32,547 nt of DNA from Thermoanaerobaculia bacterium (GCA_017883205.1 JADGNZ010000062.1:1-32547); one strand, 5' to 3'. Counted from the stretch's first letter, positions 8,319 to 16,806 are shown. Numbers and translations are program-made. The notes: generated by a model not told the origin, from the letters alone.

Positions 8319-8992
8319 CGAAGATCGCGCTGATCGAAGACGACGCCGACATTGCCTTCACGATCCGTCTGAATCTTGAGCGTGAGAACTACCGCGTCTC
8401 ACATTTCGCCGACGGACACGAAGGACTCGTGGGCGTGCAGGGCGGCGGCTTCGACTTCGTGATTCTCGATCTCAACCTTCCCGACGTCGACGGTCTGACC
8501 ATCTGCCGCGAGCTGCGGCGCGAGCCGGCTACGAAGTCGGTTCCGATCCTGATGCTGACCGCGCGCGGCTCGGAGCGCGACCGCATCACCGGCCTCGAGC
8601 TCGGCGCCGACGACTACCTCGTCAAGCCGTTCAGCAACCGCGAGCTGGTGGCGCGCGTGGCCGCGATCCTTCGCCGCACGCAGACCGCGCCGTCCAGCGC
8701 TTCCGGCTACGACGACGGCGAGCTTCGCATCGATGAGAAAGCCTTCCGCGTCTATCACCGCGGCCAGGAAGTGAAGCTGGCCAAAAAAGAGATGGAGCTG
8801 CTCCTGCTCCTCATCCGCAACCGCGGCTCCGTGATCTCGCGCGATCGGATCCTGTCCGAGGTCTGGCAGATGAGCGACGATGTAGAGACGAGGACCGTCG
8901 ACGCGCACATCCGCAATCTGCGAAAAAAGATCGGAACGGAGCGGATCACGACCGTGGTGGGGTTCGGGTATCGATACGATCCCCCGGTGTGA
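8315..8992 (+). CDS. phoB: PhoB-type response regulator (OmpR family)
   Basis: The 225-residue protein has a receiver domain (1-120) with acidic pocket E8/D9/D10, phosphoacceptor Asp52 (VILDLNLPD), Thr82 and Lys104 (LVKPF). A winged-helix DNA-binding domain follows (about 133-223), with VDAHIRNLRKKIG as recognition helix and GFGYRY at the wing. It should be phosphorylated by the PhoR kinase encoded next and bind direct-repeat Pho boxes such as those proposed at 1336 and 3708. The phoU coupling is by ATGA. Its stop codon touches the left arm of a 19-bp inverted repeat. Confidence 0.94.
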   Translation: MTKIALIEDDADIAFTIRLNLERENYRVSHFADGHEGLVGVQGGGFDFVILDLNLPDVDGLTICRELRREPATKSVPILMLTARGSERDRITGLELGADDYLVKPFSNRELVARVAAILRRTQTAPSSASGYDDGELRIDEKAFRVYHRGQEVKLAKKEMELLLLLIRNRGSVISRDRILSEVWQMSDDVETRTVDAHIRNLRKKIGTERITTVVGFGYRYDPPV

Positions 8993-9057
8993 TCCGCAGA
9001 TTACGCAGATAGACACAGATGAAGGAAGATCTGCGTACATCTGCGTAATCTGCGGAT
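8992..9057. repeat. Perfect 19-bp inverted repeat between phoB and phoR
   Basis: ATCCGCAGATTACGCAGAT (8992-9010) is repeated in exact inverted form at 9039-9057, with a 28-nt spacer that itself contains further 'atctgcgta' and 'cagat' words. It begins at the last base of the phoB stop and ends 7 nt before the phoR ATG. The word pattern is that of short dispersed, MITE-like repeats common in intergenic DNA of several soil phyla. As RNA it would form a long stem between the two genes. Confidence 0.85.
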
Positions 9058-9064
9058 AAGAATC

Positions 9065-10324
9065 ATGTTCCTTGTCGCCCTCATCCTCGCCATCGCCGCA
9101 ATCGCCTGTGCCATCGCATTCGGCGCGCTCTGGTCGCGAACGCGCGAGGACATTCGCCGGCTCTCCGACCGGCTCGCGCGCCCCGACGGCGAAGCATCCG
9201 CGTCCCTCGACGTCGACTCCTTCGGTGCGCTCGATGAGATCGCCTCCCGCATTTACCGGTCGCGTGCCGATCTCGCCCGCCAACTATCCGCAGCGGAGTT
9301 TCAGAACACGCTGCTCCAGCAGATCATGAACGGCATGGGCGAGGGCGTGCTGGCCATCGACCGGCAGCGCCGCGTCGTCCTCGCCAATCGCCGGTTCGCG
9401 GGGATGTTCAACCTCGATCCGGGCTTCGTTGGACAGGCGTTGTCCGCTGTTCTTCGCAACGAGGCCATCCTCTCCGGCTTCGACCGCGCTCTCGATCGCA
9501 CCTCGGCCTCCACCGATTCCGCGAGCCGTTTCTCGATCCGCAGCGGCATCGAGGAGCGGACGATCGAGATGCGCGCCTTTCCGCTGCCGTCGCACGATCT
9601 CGCCGCCGTTGCCCTCTTCATCGACGTCACGCGCGTCGAACGGCTCGAGGAACTGCGCCGCGAGTTCATCGCCGACTTTTCGCATGAGGTGAGAACGCCG
9701 CTCGCTGCACTCAAGTCCGCCGTCGAGACATTCGAGTACGACCGCGGTCACCTGACCGAGGAGCAGGACGGACAGCTCCGCCGCATCATGACCCGGCAGT
9801 TGGCGCGGCTCGAGCGCTTGGCGCAGGATCTTTCGGAGCTCAGCCACATCGAGGCCGGCGACCTCAGTCTTGAGCGCGCCGAGATCGACCTGCGCCGTCT
9901 CGTCGAAGATCTTTGCGAAGACTTTCGCGACCGCGCGTCACAGAAACAACTGCGTTTCGTCATCAGCGGCGGCGGCGCGCGCGTTCACGGCGACGCCATG
10001 CGCATCCAGCAGGCCATCTCCAATCTTCTCGACAACGCCATCAAGTACGGCGGGGAAGGAACGTCGATCGATATCGAAGTGACGGCCGGAACGGATTCCG
10101 GCATCGTCCGCATCACCGATCACGGCGAAGGAATCCCGCCCGAAGAGCGCGACCGCATCTTTCACCGTTTCTACCGCATCGACAAAAGCCGTTCCCAGGA
10201 AATCGCCGGCACCGGCCTCGGCCTGGCTATCACCAAACACCTCATCCTCCAGCACCGCGGAAACATCGAAGTGGAAAGCGAGCCGGGCAGGGGAGCGACG
10301 TTCGTGGTGACGTTGCCGAGGTGA
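9065..10324 (+). CDS. phoR: PhoR-type sensor histidine kinase
   Basis: The 419-residue protein has one N-terminal membrane segment (2-23), a short linker, a PAS-like domain (about 78-190, GVLAIDRQRRVVLANRRF), a dimerisation domain with phosphorylated His207 (DFSHEVRTP), and an ATPase domain: N box NLLDNAIKY (320-328), G1 DHGEGIP (352-358), F box FHRFYRID, and G2 GTGLGLAI (382-389). It autophosphorylates and passes phosphate to PhoB, under PhoU/Pst control. The lack of a periplasmic sensor loop matches PhoR. It is separated from phoB by the inverted repeat and has only a weak Shine-Dalgarno (GGATAAG). Confidence 0.93.
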   Translation: MFLVALILAIAAIACAIAFGALWSRTREDIRRLSDRLARPDGEASASLDVDSFGALDEIASRIYRSRADLARQLSAAEFQNTLLQQIMNGMGEGVLAIDRQRRVVLANRRFAGMFNLDPGFVGQALSAVLRNEAILSGFDRALDRTSASTDSASRFSIRSGIEERTIEMRAFPLPSHDLAAVALFIDVTRVERLEELRREFIADFSHEVRTPLAALKSAVETFEYDRGHLTEEQDGQLRRIMTRQLARLERLAQDLSELSHIEAGDLSLERAEIDLRRLVEDLCEDFRDRASQKQLRFVISGGGARVHGDAMRIQQAISNLLDNAIKYGGEGTSIDIEVTAGTDSGIVRITDHGEGIPPEERDRIFHRFYRIDKSRSQEIAGTGLGLAITKHLILQHRGNIEVESEPGRGATFVVTLPR

Positions 10325-10337
10325 GATAGCACCGACC

Positions 10338-11384
10338 ATGCGCATTGCCATTGTTGTCGTTCTTTGCTTTGTGCTTCTCCCCGCTCCGTTGTTTGCCGCA
10401 GATCTTTCTGGACGCGATCTCGTGGTGCCGGTGATCGCTCGTGTCCCAGGCGCATTCGGCTCCGATTGGCGCACCGATCTGATTGTGGCGAACCTGAGAG
10501 CCGAGGGCCTGCGCCCTCCGGTCAGTGTCACTCTGACGTTCTACCGCTCCGGAGCCGAGCCGTTGACTGCGACTCTGCAACTCTCGCGCATGGCCACAGC
10601 CACGCTCGCGGATGTCGTTTTGTCGGCATTCCATCTCTCCAACGCCAGCGGTTTGCTCCGCATCACGGGTCCCGCTGACGCCTCGATCGCTGGCCGCGCC
10701 TACATCTATAACTCCTCTGCGACTGGTGAGACCGGTCAAAGCATCCCGGCAGTACCGCTCGACGCTCTCACAGGTCTCCACACGTTGCCGGCACTGAGCG
10801 GAATCGGCGGTCGTCGAACGAATGTCGGTATCGCTAATCCATGGTCGGTGGATGCCGTCGCCTATGTCCAGATGTTCGACGACACCGGCGCTCTAATCGC
10901 TTACGAGTTCCGGCCGCTGCCACCGCAGAGCGTCACGCAGTTCGATGTGTTCGCGGAGATGAAGGTGCTTCCACGCGGTAGCGCCACGGTCGTGGTGTTG
11001 GTGCCAATTCCGGTATACGTGTATGCATCGACGATTCGGGTCGATGGCGGTGCCGCGACGTTCATCATCGGCAGCGGCATTTCATCCGCAAATGAGGACT
11101 TCGGAAGCCCTCTCTGCCTCGCTCCGGCTCCGTTGCTCCGCGGAAATCCGGTCGCACCCGGATGGATCGGCATTCTGGCCGAGGGCACTGATACCGCGAC
11201 GGTCGTCGCTGCGCTGTCAGTGAAGTACGGATTTAGCGCAACGCCATTACTGGAGGTCGGGATGTTTCTCGCTCAGGAATTGAATGGCGCGCAGCTCGCG
11301 GGTCTTCGCTGCGAACCGGCGGTTCGTTATATCGGGCAGAACTCGTTTGGGTCCCCGACGGCGTCACCGCTTCGGCATCCCTGA
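10338..11384 (+). CDS. Secreted beta-rich protein of unknown function
   Basis: The 348-residue protein has a clear signal peptide (MRIAIVVVLCFVLLPAPLFA, cleavage near residue 20). It starts 14 bp after phoR, so it may be read with the Pho operon. The mature region is beta-rich, without cysteine pairs or catalytic motifs I recognise. It contains a pattern shared with two other exported proteins in this window: 'FHLSNASGLLRI....IAGRAYIYN', then 'RTNVGIANP....VAYVQMFDDTGALI' and 'VYVYAST'. The C-terminal tail (about 255-348) has four Cys and is not part of that pattern. The family looks lineage-specific and its role is unknown; a phosphate-starvation role is only suggested by position. Confidence 0.8.
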   Translation: MRIAIVVVLCFVLLPAPLFAADLSGRDLVVPVIARVPGAFGSDWRTDLIVANLRAEGLRPPVSVTLTFYRSGAEPLTATLQLSRMATATLADVVLSAFHLSNASGLLRITGPADASIAGRAYIYNSSATGETGQSIPAVPLDALTGLHTLPALSGIGGRRTNVGIANPWSVDAVAYVQMFDDTGALIAYEFRPLPPQSVTQFDVFAEMKVLPRGSATVVVLVPIPVYVYASTIRVDGGAATFIIGSGISSANEDFGSPLCLAPAPLLRGNPVAPGWIGILAEGTDTATVVAALSVKYGFSATPLLEVGMFLAQELNGAQLAGLRCEPAVRYIGQNSFGSPTASPLRHP

Positions 11385-11410
11385 TCGAGAGGCTTTTGTC
11401 GCGCATCCGC

Positions 11411-11416
11411 TACAAT
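11411..11416 (+). promoter_or_regulatory. Possible -10 element (TACAAT) before the DUF4287/SRPBCC-type gene
   Basis: TACAAT at 11411-11416 is a good -10 match 167 bp before the ATG at 11583, but no matching -35 lies at 16-18 bp. The leader 11420-11570 has several GC-rich self-complementary stretches (for example CCTTC...GAAGG). I tested it by eye against fluoride, c-di-GMP and SRP RNA patterns and found no firm match. Confidence 0.25.
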
Positions 11417-11582
11417 TTCCCCGGCGATTGACTCGCGCCGAACCTCCTGAGACCTTCCCCAGCGAAGGCCCGATGCGGAGGCAAAGGGGGGCATACTCCC
11501 GGGTCGGGTACTGCGAACCTTCGTTCGAGGGCTTCGCTGCTGGGAGCGGTGCTCGCGAACGTGAACGAAGGAGAATTTCGCG

Positions 11583-12252
11583 ATGCCACAGCAGAAGGAT
11601 TTCAAGCGCGTCGTTCGTACGCGCATGCAGAAGACCGGCGAGTCGTACACCACCGCCCGTCTCCACCTCGTCAGGAAACAAGCGCCCGCGGAGCCTGTCG
11701 CTCCTCCTGAGAATTACGCCGCGCTTGCAAAGTTCAGCGATGAATCGGTGAAGAAGGCCACCGGATGCGATTGGTCGAAGTGGGTCTTCGTGCTCGACAA
11801 AGCCGGCGGCAAAGAGATGTCGCATCCCGAGCTCGTCGGGCATATTCGAGAAAAATACAAAACACCGAGTTGGTGGACGCAGATGGTCGCCGTGGGCTAC
11901 GAGCGCATCCGTGGCTTGCGCGCGCACGGCCAGATGCGCAGCGGCGACTGGTCGGTCACGAAGAGCAAGACGATCGCCGTGCCTCTGGCGAAGCTTTACG
12001 CCGCATTCAGCAACGCCCGAACCCGCGCGAAGTGGCTGGGCGGCGTGAAGCTGACCGTTCGCGGTGCCACCCCAAACAAAACCATCCGCCTTCGATGGGA
12101 AGACGGCGCACCAATCGACATCGGCTTCTTCAAAAGGTGAATCGAATAGCCAGGTAGCCCTCGAGCACCGAAAGCTCGCCACAAAAGCCGACGCCGACCG
12201 CATCCGCGCCTTCTGGACCGACCGCCTAAACGCTCTATCAGCGCTGCTCTAG
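11583..12252 (+). pseudogene. DUF4287/SRPBCC-type protein, frameshifted near the 3' end
   Basis: The frame from ATG 11583 (GAAGGAGA upstream) gives 185 residues and stops at 12140. The middle part (ESVKKATGCDWSKW ... WWTQMVAVGYERIRGLR) fits DUF4287-like sequence. After it comes an SRPBCC-like start (TIAVPLAKLYAAFSNARTRAKWL). The expected SRPBCC C-terminal helix is present in the next frame, 12128-12252 (KGESNSQVALEHRKL ... FWTDRLNALSALL). Removing one A from the AAAA run near 12131 joins them into one protein of about 222 residues. This is a sequencing error, a recent mutation, or less likely a +1 frameshift at the AGG-TGA end. The truncated protein would lack the helix that closes the SRPBCC fold. 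Confidence 0.8.
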
Positions 12253-12287
12253 GAGTGCGGGCGTCTCGCCAGGCGTCTCGCCCGCGG

Positions 12288-12313
12288 CCACCGGGGCGTC
12301 CCCGCCCCGGTGG
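12288..12313. terminator. GC-rich hairpin between convergent genes
   Basis: CCACCGGGGCG (12288-12298) pairs perfectly with CGCCCCGGTGG (12303-12313) over a 4-nt loop. A weaker 7-bp stem (GCGGGCG...CGCCCGC) lies just before it. There is no T run. It sits between the ends of the frameshifted gene and the MFS gene and may act as a bidirectional stop, or be a REP-like repeat. Confidence 0.5.
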
Positions 12314-12348
12314 TTCATTCGTGAACGCGAGTCATCACTGATACGTTT

Positions 12349-12430
12349 CCCCGACCCCCGACCCCCGACCCCCGACCCCCGACCCCCGACCCCCGACCCC
12401 CGACTCCCGACCCCCGACCCCCGACCCCCG
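12349..12430. repeat. 7-bp tandem repeat (CCCCCGA)n, about 11.7 copies
   Basis: Every seventh base from 12353 to 12430 is G, giving twelve exactly spaced copies of CCCCCGA with one C-to-T change at 12405. The complementary strand is a run of G5 blocks separated by TC, a strong G-quadruplex-type sequence. It ends 9 bp before the 3' end of the MFS gene. Confidence 0.95.
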
Positions 12431-12439
12431 CACACCTAC

Positions 12440-13774
12440 TCACTCCCCCCGAATCTCCACATTCGAAGCCGGCGCCGGGGCAAGGTTCCCGTCATCCCAC
12501 GGCAATATCCCCCGCTCGATGTAGATCGGACGAACGTGTTCCGCCAGCATCGCGCGGCGCATGGCGAACCATATGCCGCCGATCAGGCAGAAGAGTGCGC
12601 CGTAGAAGATCGTCATCTCCGCACCGATGCGATCCGCGACGATTCCCGATAGCAGACTTCCGATCGGCTGCATCCCCATGATGGCCACCGAATAGAACGC
12701 CATCACCCGTCCCCGCAGGTTCTCATCGACCACCGTCTGCAGAATCGTATTCACCGATGCCGCCTGCACCATGATCCCCGCGCCGACGACCGCCAACAGG
12801 ATCGCCGACAGCCACAGCGATCGCGAGAACGAGAACGCCATCAGGCCGAAGCTGAGAGCGATCGTTCCGGCGACGATGACCTTGCCCAATCCGACGACGG
12901 TATGCCGCGAAGCGAGGTAGAGCGTCCCCGCCAGGGCGCCGATGCCGGACGCAGTCATCAGAATGCCGAGGGTGTGCGGGCCGCCGTGCAGGACCTTTGA
13001 GGCGATGACCGGCATCAGCGTCGCGTACGGCATTCCCATCACGCCGACGAGCGCAACGATCAGCAGCAGCGCGCGAACCGGCGCGAAGCCGGCCACGTAC
13101 CTCCATCCTGTGCGCAGTTCTTCGAGCATGTGCGTGTCGACATGTGCGCGTGGCGCAGGCGTGAGCCGCATCATCAGCAACGAGATGATCACGGCGAGGT
13201 AGGAGATGGCGTCCACGCTGAAGCACCATCCTTCGCCGACCGTGGCGATGAGCAGCCCTCCGATCGACGGCCCGATGATCCGCGAGGCGTTGATCATCGA
13301 TGAATTGAGCGCGATGGCGTTGGGCAGGTCCTCGCGGTCGGCGACCATCTCCACGACGAACGCCTGGCGCGCGGGCGTGTCGAACGAGTTGATCACCCCT
13401 TGCACCAGTTGCAGCACGATCACCTCGGCCACCGTGATCACATGCGTCAGCGCCAGCACCGCCAGCGCGGCCGATTGCAGCGCGGAGAGGATCTGCGTGA
13501 TGACGAGGATGCGGTGCCGGTCCCAGCGGTCGACGAGCACGCCGGCGATCGGCGCGAGGATCAGCAGCGGAATCTGGCTGCAGAATCCGACGACGCCGAG
13601 GAGGAGCTCGGAGCCTGTGAGGCGGTAAACCAGCCAGCTCGTGGCGATGCGCGTGATCCACGTGCCGATGAGCGAGATGCTCTGTCCGCCGAAGAAGAGG
13701 CGGTAGTTGCGATGCCGCAGTGCGCGCGTAATCCGATTCAAGCGAGCCGGTCCTCGCAATTGATGTTCCCACAC
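12440..13774 (-). CDS. MFS transporter, MFS_3/EntS-like exporter
   Basis: The frame gives 444 residues with 12 predicted membrane helices. Family features are the N-terminal LRHRNYRLFFGGQSISLIGT, the A-type loop DRWDRHRILV (about 81-90), and QGVINSFDTPARQAFV after helix 4, all typical of the multidrug/siderophore exporter-like MFS_3 group. The substrate cannot be told. The start is uncertain: GTG 13774 has GAGG only 3 nt upstream, while TTG 13741, which would begin at residue 12 (LNRITRALRHRNYR), has GAGGA about 11 nt upstream and fits the family's usual N-terminus. The proposed tRNA promoter overlaps this start on the other strand. Confidence 0.88.
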   Translation of the reverse strand: MWEHQLRGPARLNRITRALRHRNYRLFFGGQSISLIGTWITRIATSWLVYRLTGSELLLGVVGFCSQIPLLILAPIAGVLVDRWDRHRILVITQILSALQSAALAVLALTHVITVAEVIVLQLVQGVINSFDTPARQAFVVEMVADREDLPNAIALNSSMINASRIIGPSIGGLLIATVGEGWCFSVDAISYLAVIISLLMMRLTPAPRAHVDTHMLEELRTGWRYVAGFAPVRALLLIVALVGVMGMPYATLMPVIASKVLHGGPHTLGILMTASGIGALAGTLYLASRHTVVGLGKVIVAGTIALSFGLMAFSFSRSLWLSAILLAVVGAGIMVQAASVNTILQTVVDENLRGRVMAFYSVAIMGMQPIGSLLSGIVADRIGAEMTIFYGALFCLIGGIWFAMRRAMLAEHVRPIYIERGILPWDDGNLAPAPASNVEIRGE

Positions 13775-13788
13775 GCCTCGGCTAGAAT
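13760..13788 (+). promoter_or_regulatory. Sigma70-type promoter for tRNA-Ala
   Basis: TTGATG (13760-13765), a 17-bp spacer and TAGAAT (13783-13788) match the -35/-10 consensus well. The promoter points at the tRNA that starts 84 bp downstream, and it overlaps the beginning of the MFS gene on the opposite strand. Confidence 0.6.
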
Positions 13789-13871
13789 CGTGCCCCGGGG
13801 AAATTTCGACGCGCCCGCCGCGTTAGTTCCCGTACCCTGCCGCAGATCGGGCAGCCAGCCAGAAACATCGT

Positions 13872-13947
13872 GGGGCCGTAGCTCAATTGGGAGAGCGCCT
13901 GAATGGCATTCAGGAGGTCGACGGTTCGATCCCGTTCGGCTCCACCA
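13872..13947 (+). tRNA. tRNA-Ala (anticodon GGC)
   Basis: The 76 nt fold into a full cloverleaf. The acceptor GGGGCCG pairs with CGGCTCC and includes the G3-U70 pair that identifies alanine tRNAs. The D arm is GCTC...GAGC, the anticodon stem CCTGA/TCAGG carries loop ATGGCAT (anticodon GGC), and the T arm is GACGG-TTCGATC-CCGTT. The discriminator is A and CCA is encoded. The 3' part, from 13901 on, is duplicated at 18534-18582, as expected for a tRNA used as an integration site. Confidence 0.97.
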
Positions 13948-13949
13948 AA
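13901..13949 (+). repeat. attL-like 49-bp direct repeat (3' half of tRNA-Ala)
   Basis: These 49 bp, from the anticodon stem to two bases past CCA, recur exactly at 18534-18582 in the same orientation. Flanking bases differ on both sides (T/C before, T/A after), so the boundaries are sharp. Confidence 0.9.
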
Positions 13950-14073
13950 TGTTTTCAATGGGTTAGAGCGCGTGCATCACGCTGAATAACTGTTACAGAC
14001 GACTACTTTGCAAAAAAACAGCGGAATTCGCGTAACTGCGCTCTCTTAGATTCAACTAGTGATCAATTCATCC

Positions 14074-16719
14074 TCAGAACGTCTTCAGGAAGGCGATGAG
14101 CGCATGCTTGTCGGCATCGCTCAGCCCCGGCTCTCCCTCGCTGGCCGGGAGGTAATCGGTCCCGAAGTAGTGACCCTTGTTGACCACGAAGTCGGCGCAC
14201 TTGGAGGCTTTGAGCAGCTCCGGCACGAGCGGCGCGAAAACTTTGCGAGCCTCATCGTCGCTCGCCCCTGCCGGCAGGGCATCCAGTTTGTTTTTTATCT
14301 TCAGCAGAAGAAGAAGAACGTCCGGCTTCGAAAGATCGATGTTTGCCAGCAGATTGACCGGCGTGCCTTCGGGAATGGGGCCGATGCGGATACCGCCGGC
14401 GCCGGCCAGCGGTTTCAGCTCGCTCGGGACATAGCCCGGAGCGATATTCAGGTAACTGGTCTGCGTGGTCCGGTCGATCCAACCCGGCAACGATTTTCCA
14501 GACTGGGTAGCGAACGTTCCGTTGCCTTTGCGCTTCTCCGGCCAGAGCATCTGCGTGATGCCATCCTCGAATGCTGCCATCCGGTCCTTCACGGAACCGC
14601 TTTCTTCAAAGTGGCCCATGCTGTTGTTCTGCAGGTAGGGCGCGGTCGCCCAGAGACTGATCAGCGATGGCGGCCGCGTGTATCCGCGTCCGCCCGCCGG
14701 CATGTCGTACCACGATGGCTCGCTCGTGTACGGATGGTGGATCATCACCTTCCCGACCGACGGCAGGTTCTTGTAGGACTCGGAAGAGAAGTTGTCCCAG
14801 ATGTTGTCGCGGGTGGCGTTTGTGGCCAGCGGGCTGCAGGCGTTTGTCTCCATCAGCGTGATCGGCACTCGAACCTCGCTGGATAGGTAGTTATTGTCGA
14901 TGAATTCCCAGAACACATTGTGCGAATCTCGGTTCCCCGCCTTGACGATTGCCTTCATCTCGGTCTTGAACTCGTCGGTCTTCGTCCAGTTCCAGTAGTC
15001 GTTCCAGCACTTCAAGTAGTTCGGACCGATGCAGCCCGGCTGGAAGTAGTTGGTGAAGGCTTTCGCCGGCAGCTTGCTGGAATGGCAGCGCGCGCAACGC
15101 TCGGCGAAGACTTCATTGCCGCGCGGCACCAGATCGGAGTCCTCCATGTACCTTGTTCCACCCGGTGCAACCCTCAGGAAGTCCTGTTTCGCGGTGGCGA
15201 GGAAGAAGAGCGCCACATTCGGCGTCTGCGCGGCGTTCGCTTTCCAATAGCTCGAGTTGCGCTCGGCGTCAGCGATTTTGATCGGGCTGACTCTGGGGCC
15301 ACCGACCAGCGGGATGAAGTGCAGCAGCCACTCTTCGCTGAACAGGCCGATGTTGAGGTAGAGCCGATTCAGTGCGCCGAGGGCGCCGACCGAGTCGGAG
15401 CCGTCCTTGAGCATGAGCGGCGTGTTCACCGAGTGCGTGGCCGGGTCATAAAACTTCGTGAGCGGCGTTCCGGGCGGGACATAGTCATTGAACTGATGGT
15501 TTTCCAGACTGCCGCCTGCGAGCTCCTCGTGTCCCCACTTCCGCGCGATCTCCAGCCGGGCGCCGAGGTTGTAGATCGCATTCATCGTGCGCGGGTTGTT
15601 GATCTGGTCGGAGGAGACAAGCGAGGTATCGAGCGCGCCAGGACGCGAAGTGTGGAGGAGCTGCCAGATGAAGCTTCCCTGATCCTGGTCAACCATGAAG
15701 ATGCGCTCGGTCCGGAAGTACTGCGCGCCAGGATTGCTATTGAGGTTCGCCCAGGTCGGGTTCTCGGGATCGGCGGGCGGGTTGGACGGGTTGGGTCCGA
15801 CGTGGCAGAAGCCGCACGACATGCCGACGCGGAACGGCTTCACGAGACTGGCGTTGTTGTAGTACTTCGGGTCGGTGTAGTACTTCACCGGATCCCACGC
15901 CGCCTGCGCCTTCTCGTCGAAAGCCGGATTGGGGAAGAGGCGCAGACCGACGACGCCCGTTGCGTAGCCGTAGTACGAGCCAACCGGAATGGCACGGTTC
16001 ATCCTGGCTGTCTTGGCCGAGACAACTCCGGATGTCTTCACCGCCGCCTGTGCCGCTGTGACCTTCGCGATCATGGCATCCGCGTCGGCGGTTCCATCGA
16101 CGACGATTGTGAAACGGACGTTTTCGCGTCGGACGTTTTTGCTGATGTTCCTGCCGCGGGCACCGATCTTCACGCCCGGATACTTCTGCTCGTTCTCGAA
16201 CGGATCAGGGCCGCAGCCCGGACCCTCCACCCGTTCGTCGAGCCAAAGGCCGAATCGGTCTGCGCGTGGTCCGGTGGCTTTGCGGAAGCATGGCTCGTTG
16301 ACCAGGCCGAGGTAACTCCAGCGGTTGTCGCGGCTGGCCTTCAATCCCGGATGGCTCGAGATCGTCTTCAGCAGATCGAGGTTGCCGAAACTGCTGCGCG
16401 ACAGCTCATCCCAGAGGCGGTCGTTGCCAGCCGTCCAGACCATCCAGTTGTTCCGGCCGATGGCGACTCGCTTCACCGCGTCCGCGGCGGTAAGGCCCGG
16501 CAGGTAGGAATCAAGCCAGCCCATGCACTGCGGACACTTCGTGAGGCCGTAGTCCATGTCGGCAAAGTAGTCCTCGTCGGCGCCGGGCATGCTGGCGGCG
16601 TCACGGCCGGCGAGAAAGGCCTCGTCCTTCACGGTTCCCGGCTGCGGCTCGACGAGGTGGCAAGAGATCAGAAGACTGCTTACGACGACGATCGCGGCGA
16701 TGGCAAAGAACCTTCGCAT
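14074..16719 (-). CDS. Large di-haem cytochrome c lipoprotein, RoxA/MauG-like
   Basis: The frame opens at TTG 16740, but ATG 16719 has AAGGAGG 8 nt upstream and starts a lipoprotein signal, MRRFFAIAAIVVVSSLLISC, with Cys20 as lipid site. The mature protein (881 residues in all) has two haem c motifs, CGFCH (302-306) and CARCH (542-546), and a third Cys pair CPQCM near 62. The part after the first haem (HVGPNPSNPPADPENPTW, later LDTSLVSSDQINNPRTMNAI) recalls RoxA-type rubber oxygenases; the second half, ending in RPPSLISLWATAPYLQNNS and LIAFLKTF, is typical of the CcpA/MauG superfamily. It should act outside the cytoplasmic membrane in oxidation or electron transfer. The superfamily is secure; the RoxA link is tentative. 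It is the main cargo of the island. Confidence 0.8.
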   Translation of the reverse strand: MRRFFAIAAIVVVSSLLISCHLVEPQPGTVKDEAFLAGRDAASMPGADEDYFADMDYGLTKCPQCMGWLDSYLPGLTAADAVKRVAIGRNNWMVWTAGNDRLWDELSRSSFGNLDLLKTISSHPGLKASRDNRWSYLGLVNEPCFRKATGPRADRFGLWLDERVEGPGCGPDPFENEQKYPGVKIGARGRNISKNVRRENVRFTIVVDGTADADAMIAKVTAAQAAVKTSGVVSAKTARMNRAIPVGSYYGYATGVVGLRLFPNPAFDEKAQAAWDPVKYYTDPKYYNNASLVKPFRVGMSCGFCHVGPNPSNPPADPENPTWANLNSNPGAQYFRTERIFMVDQDQGSFIWQLLHTSRPGALDTSLVSSDQINNPRTMNAIYNLGARLEIARKWGHEELAGGSLENHQFNDYVPPGTPLTKFYDPATHSVNTPLMLKDGSDSVGALGALNRLYLNIGLFSEEWLLHFIPLVGGPRVSPIKIADAERNSSYWKANAAQTPNVALFFLATAKQDFLRVAPGGTRYMEDSDLVPRGNEVFAERCARCHSSKLPAKAFTNYFQPGCIGPNYLKCWNDYWNWTKTDEFKTEMKAIVKAGNRDSHNVFWEFIDNNYLSSEVRVPITLMETNACSPLATNATRDNIWDNFSSESYKNLPSVGKVMIHHPYTSEPSWYDMPAGGRGYTRPPSLISLWATAPYLQNNSMGHFEESGSVKDRMAAFEDGITQMLWPEKRKGNGTFATQSGKSLPGWIDRTTQTSYLNIAPGYVPSELKPLAGAGGIRIGPIPEGTPVNLLANIDLSKPDVLLLLLKIKNKLDALPAGASDDEARKVFAPLVPELLKASKCADFVVNKGHYFGTDYLPASEGEPGLSDADKHALIAFLKTF

Positions 16720-16806
16720 GGAAGATGCCTCCTTGCACAAACATGGGGAGCGTTACTAGAGGAGTGCCGCCGCGAGAAGTTTCTCTGCCTTCAATATTGG
16801 AGAACG

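Noticed and set aside
11420-11580. Possible riboswitch or small RNA before the DUF4287/SRPBCC-type gene
   Set aside because: Some words recall the c-di-GMP aptamer (GGCAAAG, GTCGGGTAC), but the conserved core and pairing could not be completed. Fluoride and SRP RNA patterns also failed.
12349-12430. CRISPR array
   Set aside because: The repeats are 7 bp and contiguous with no spacers; it is a simple tandem repeat.
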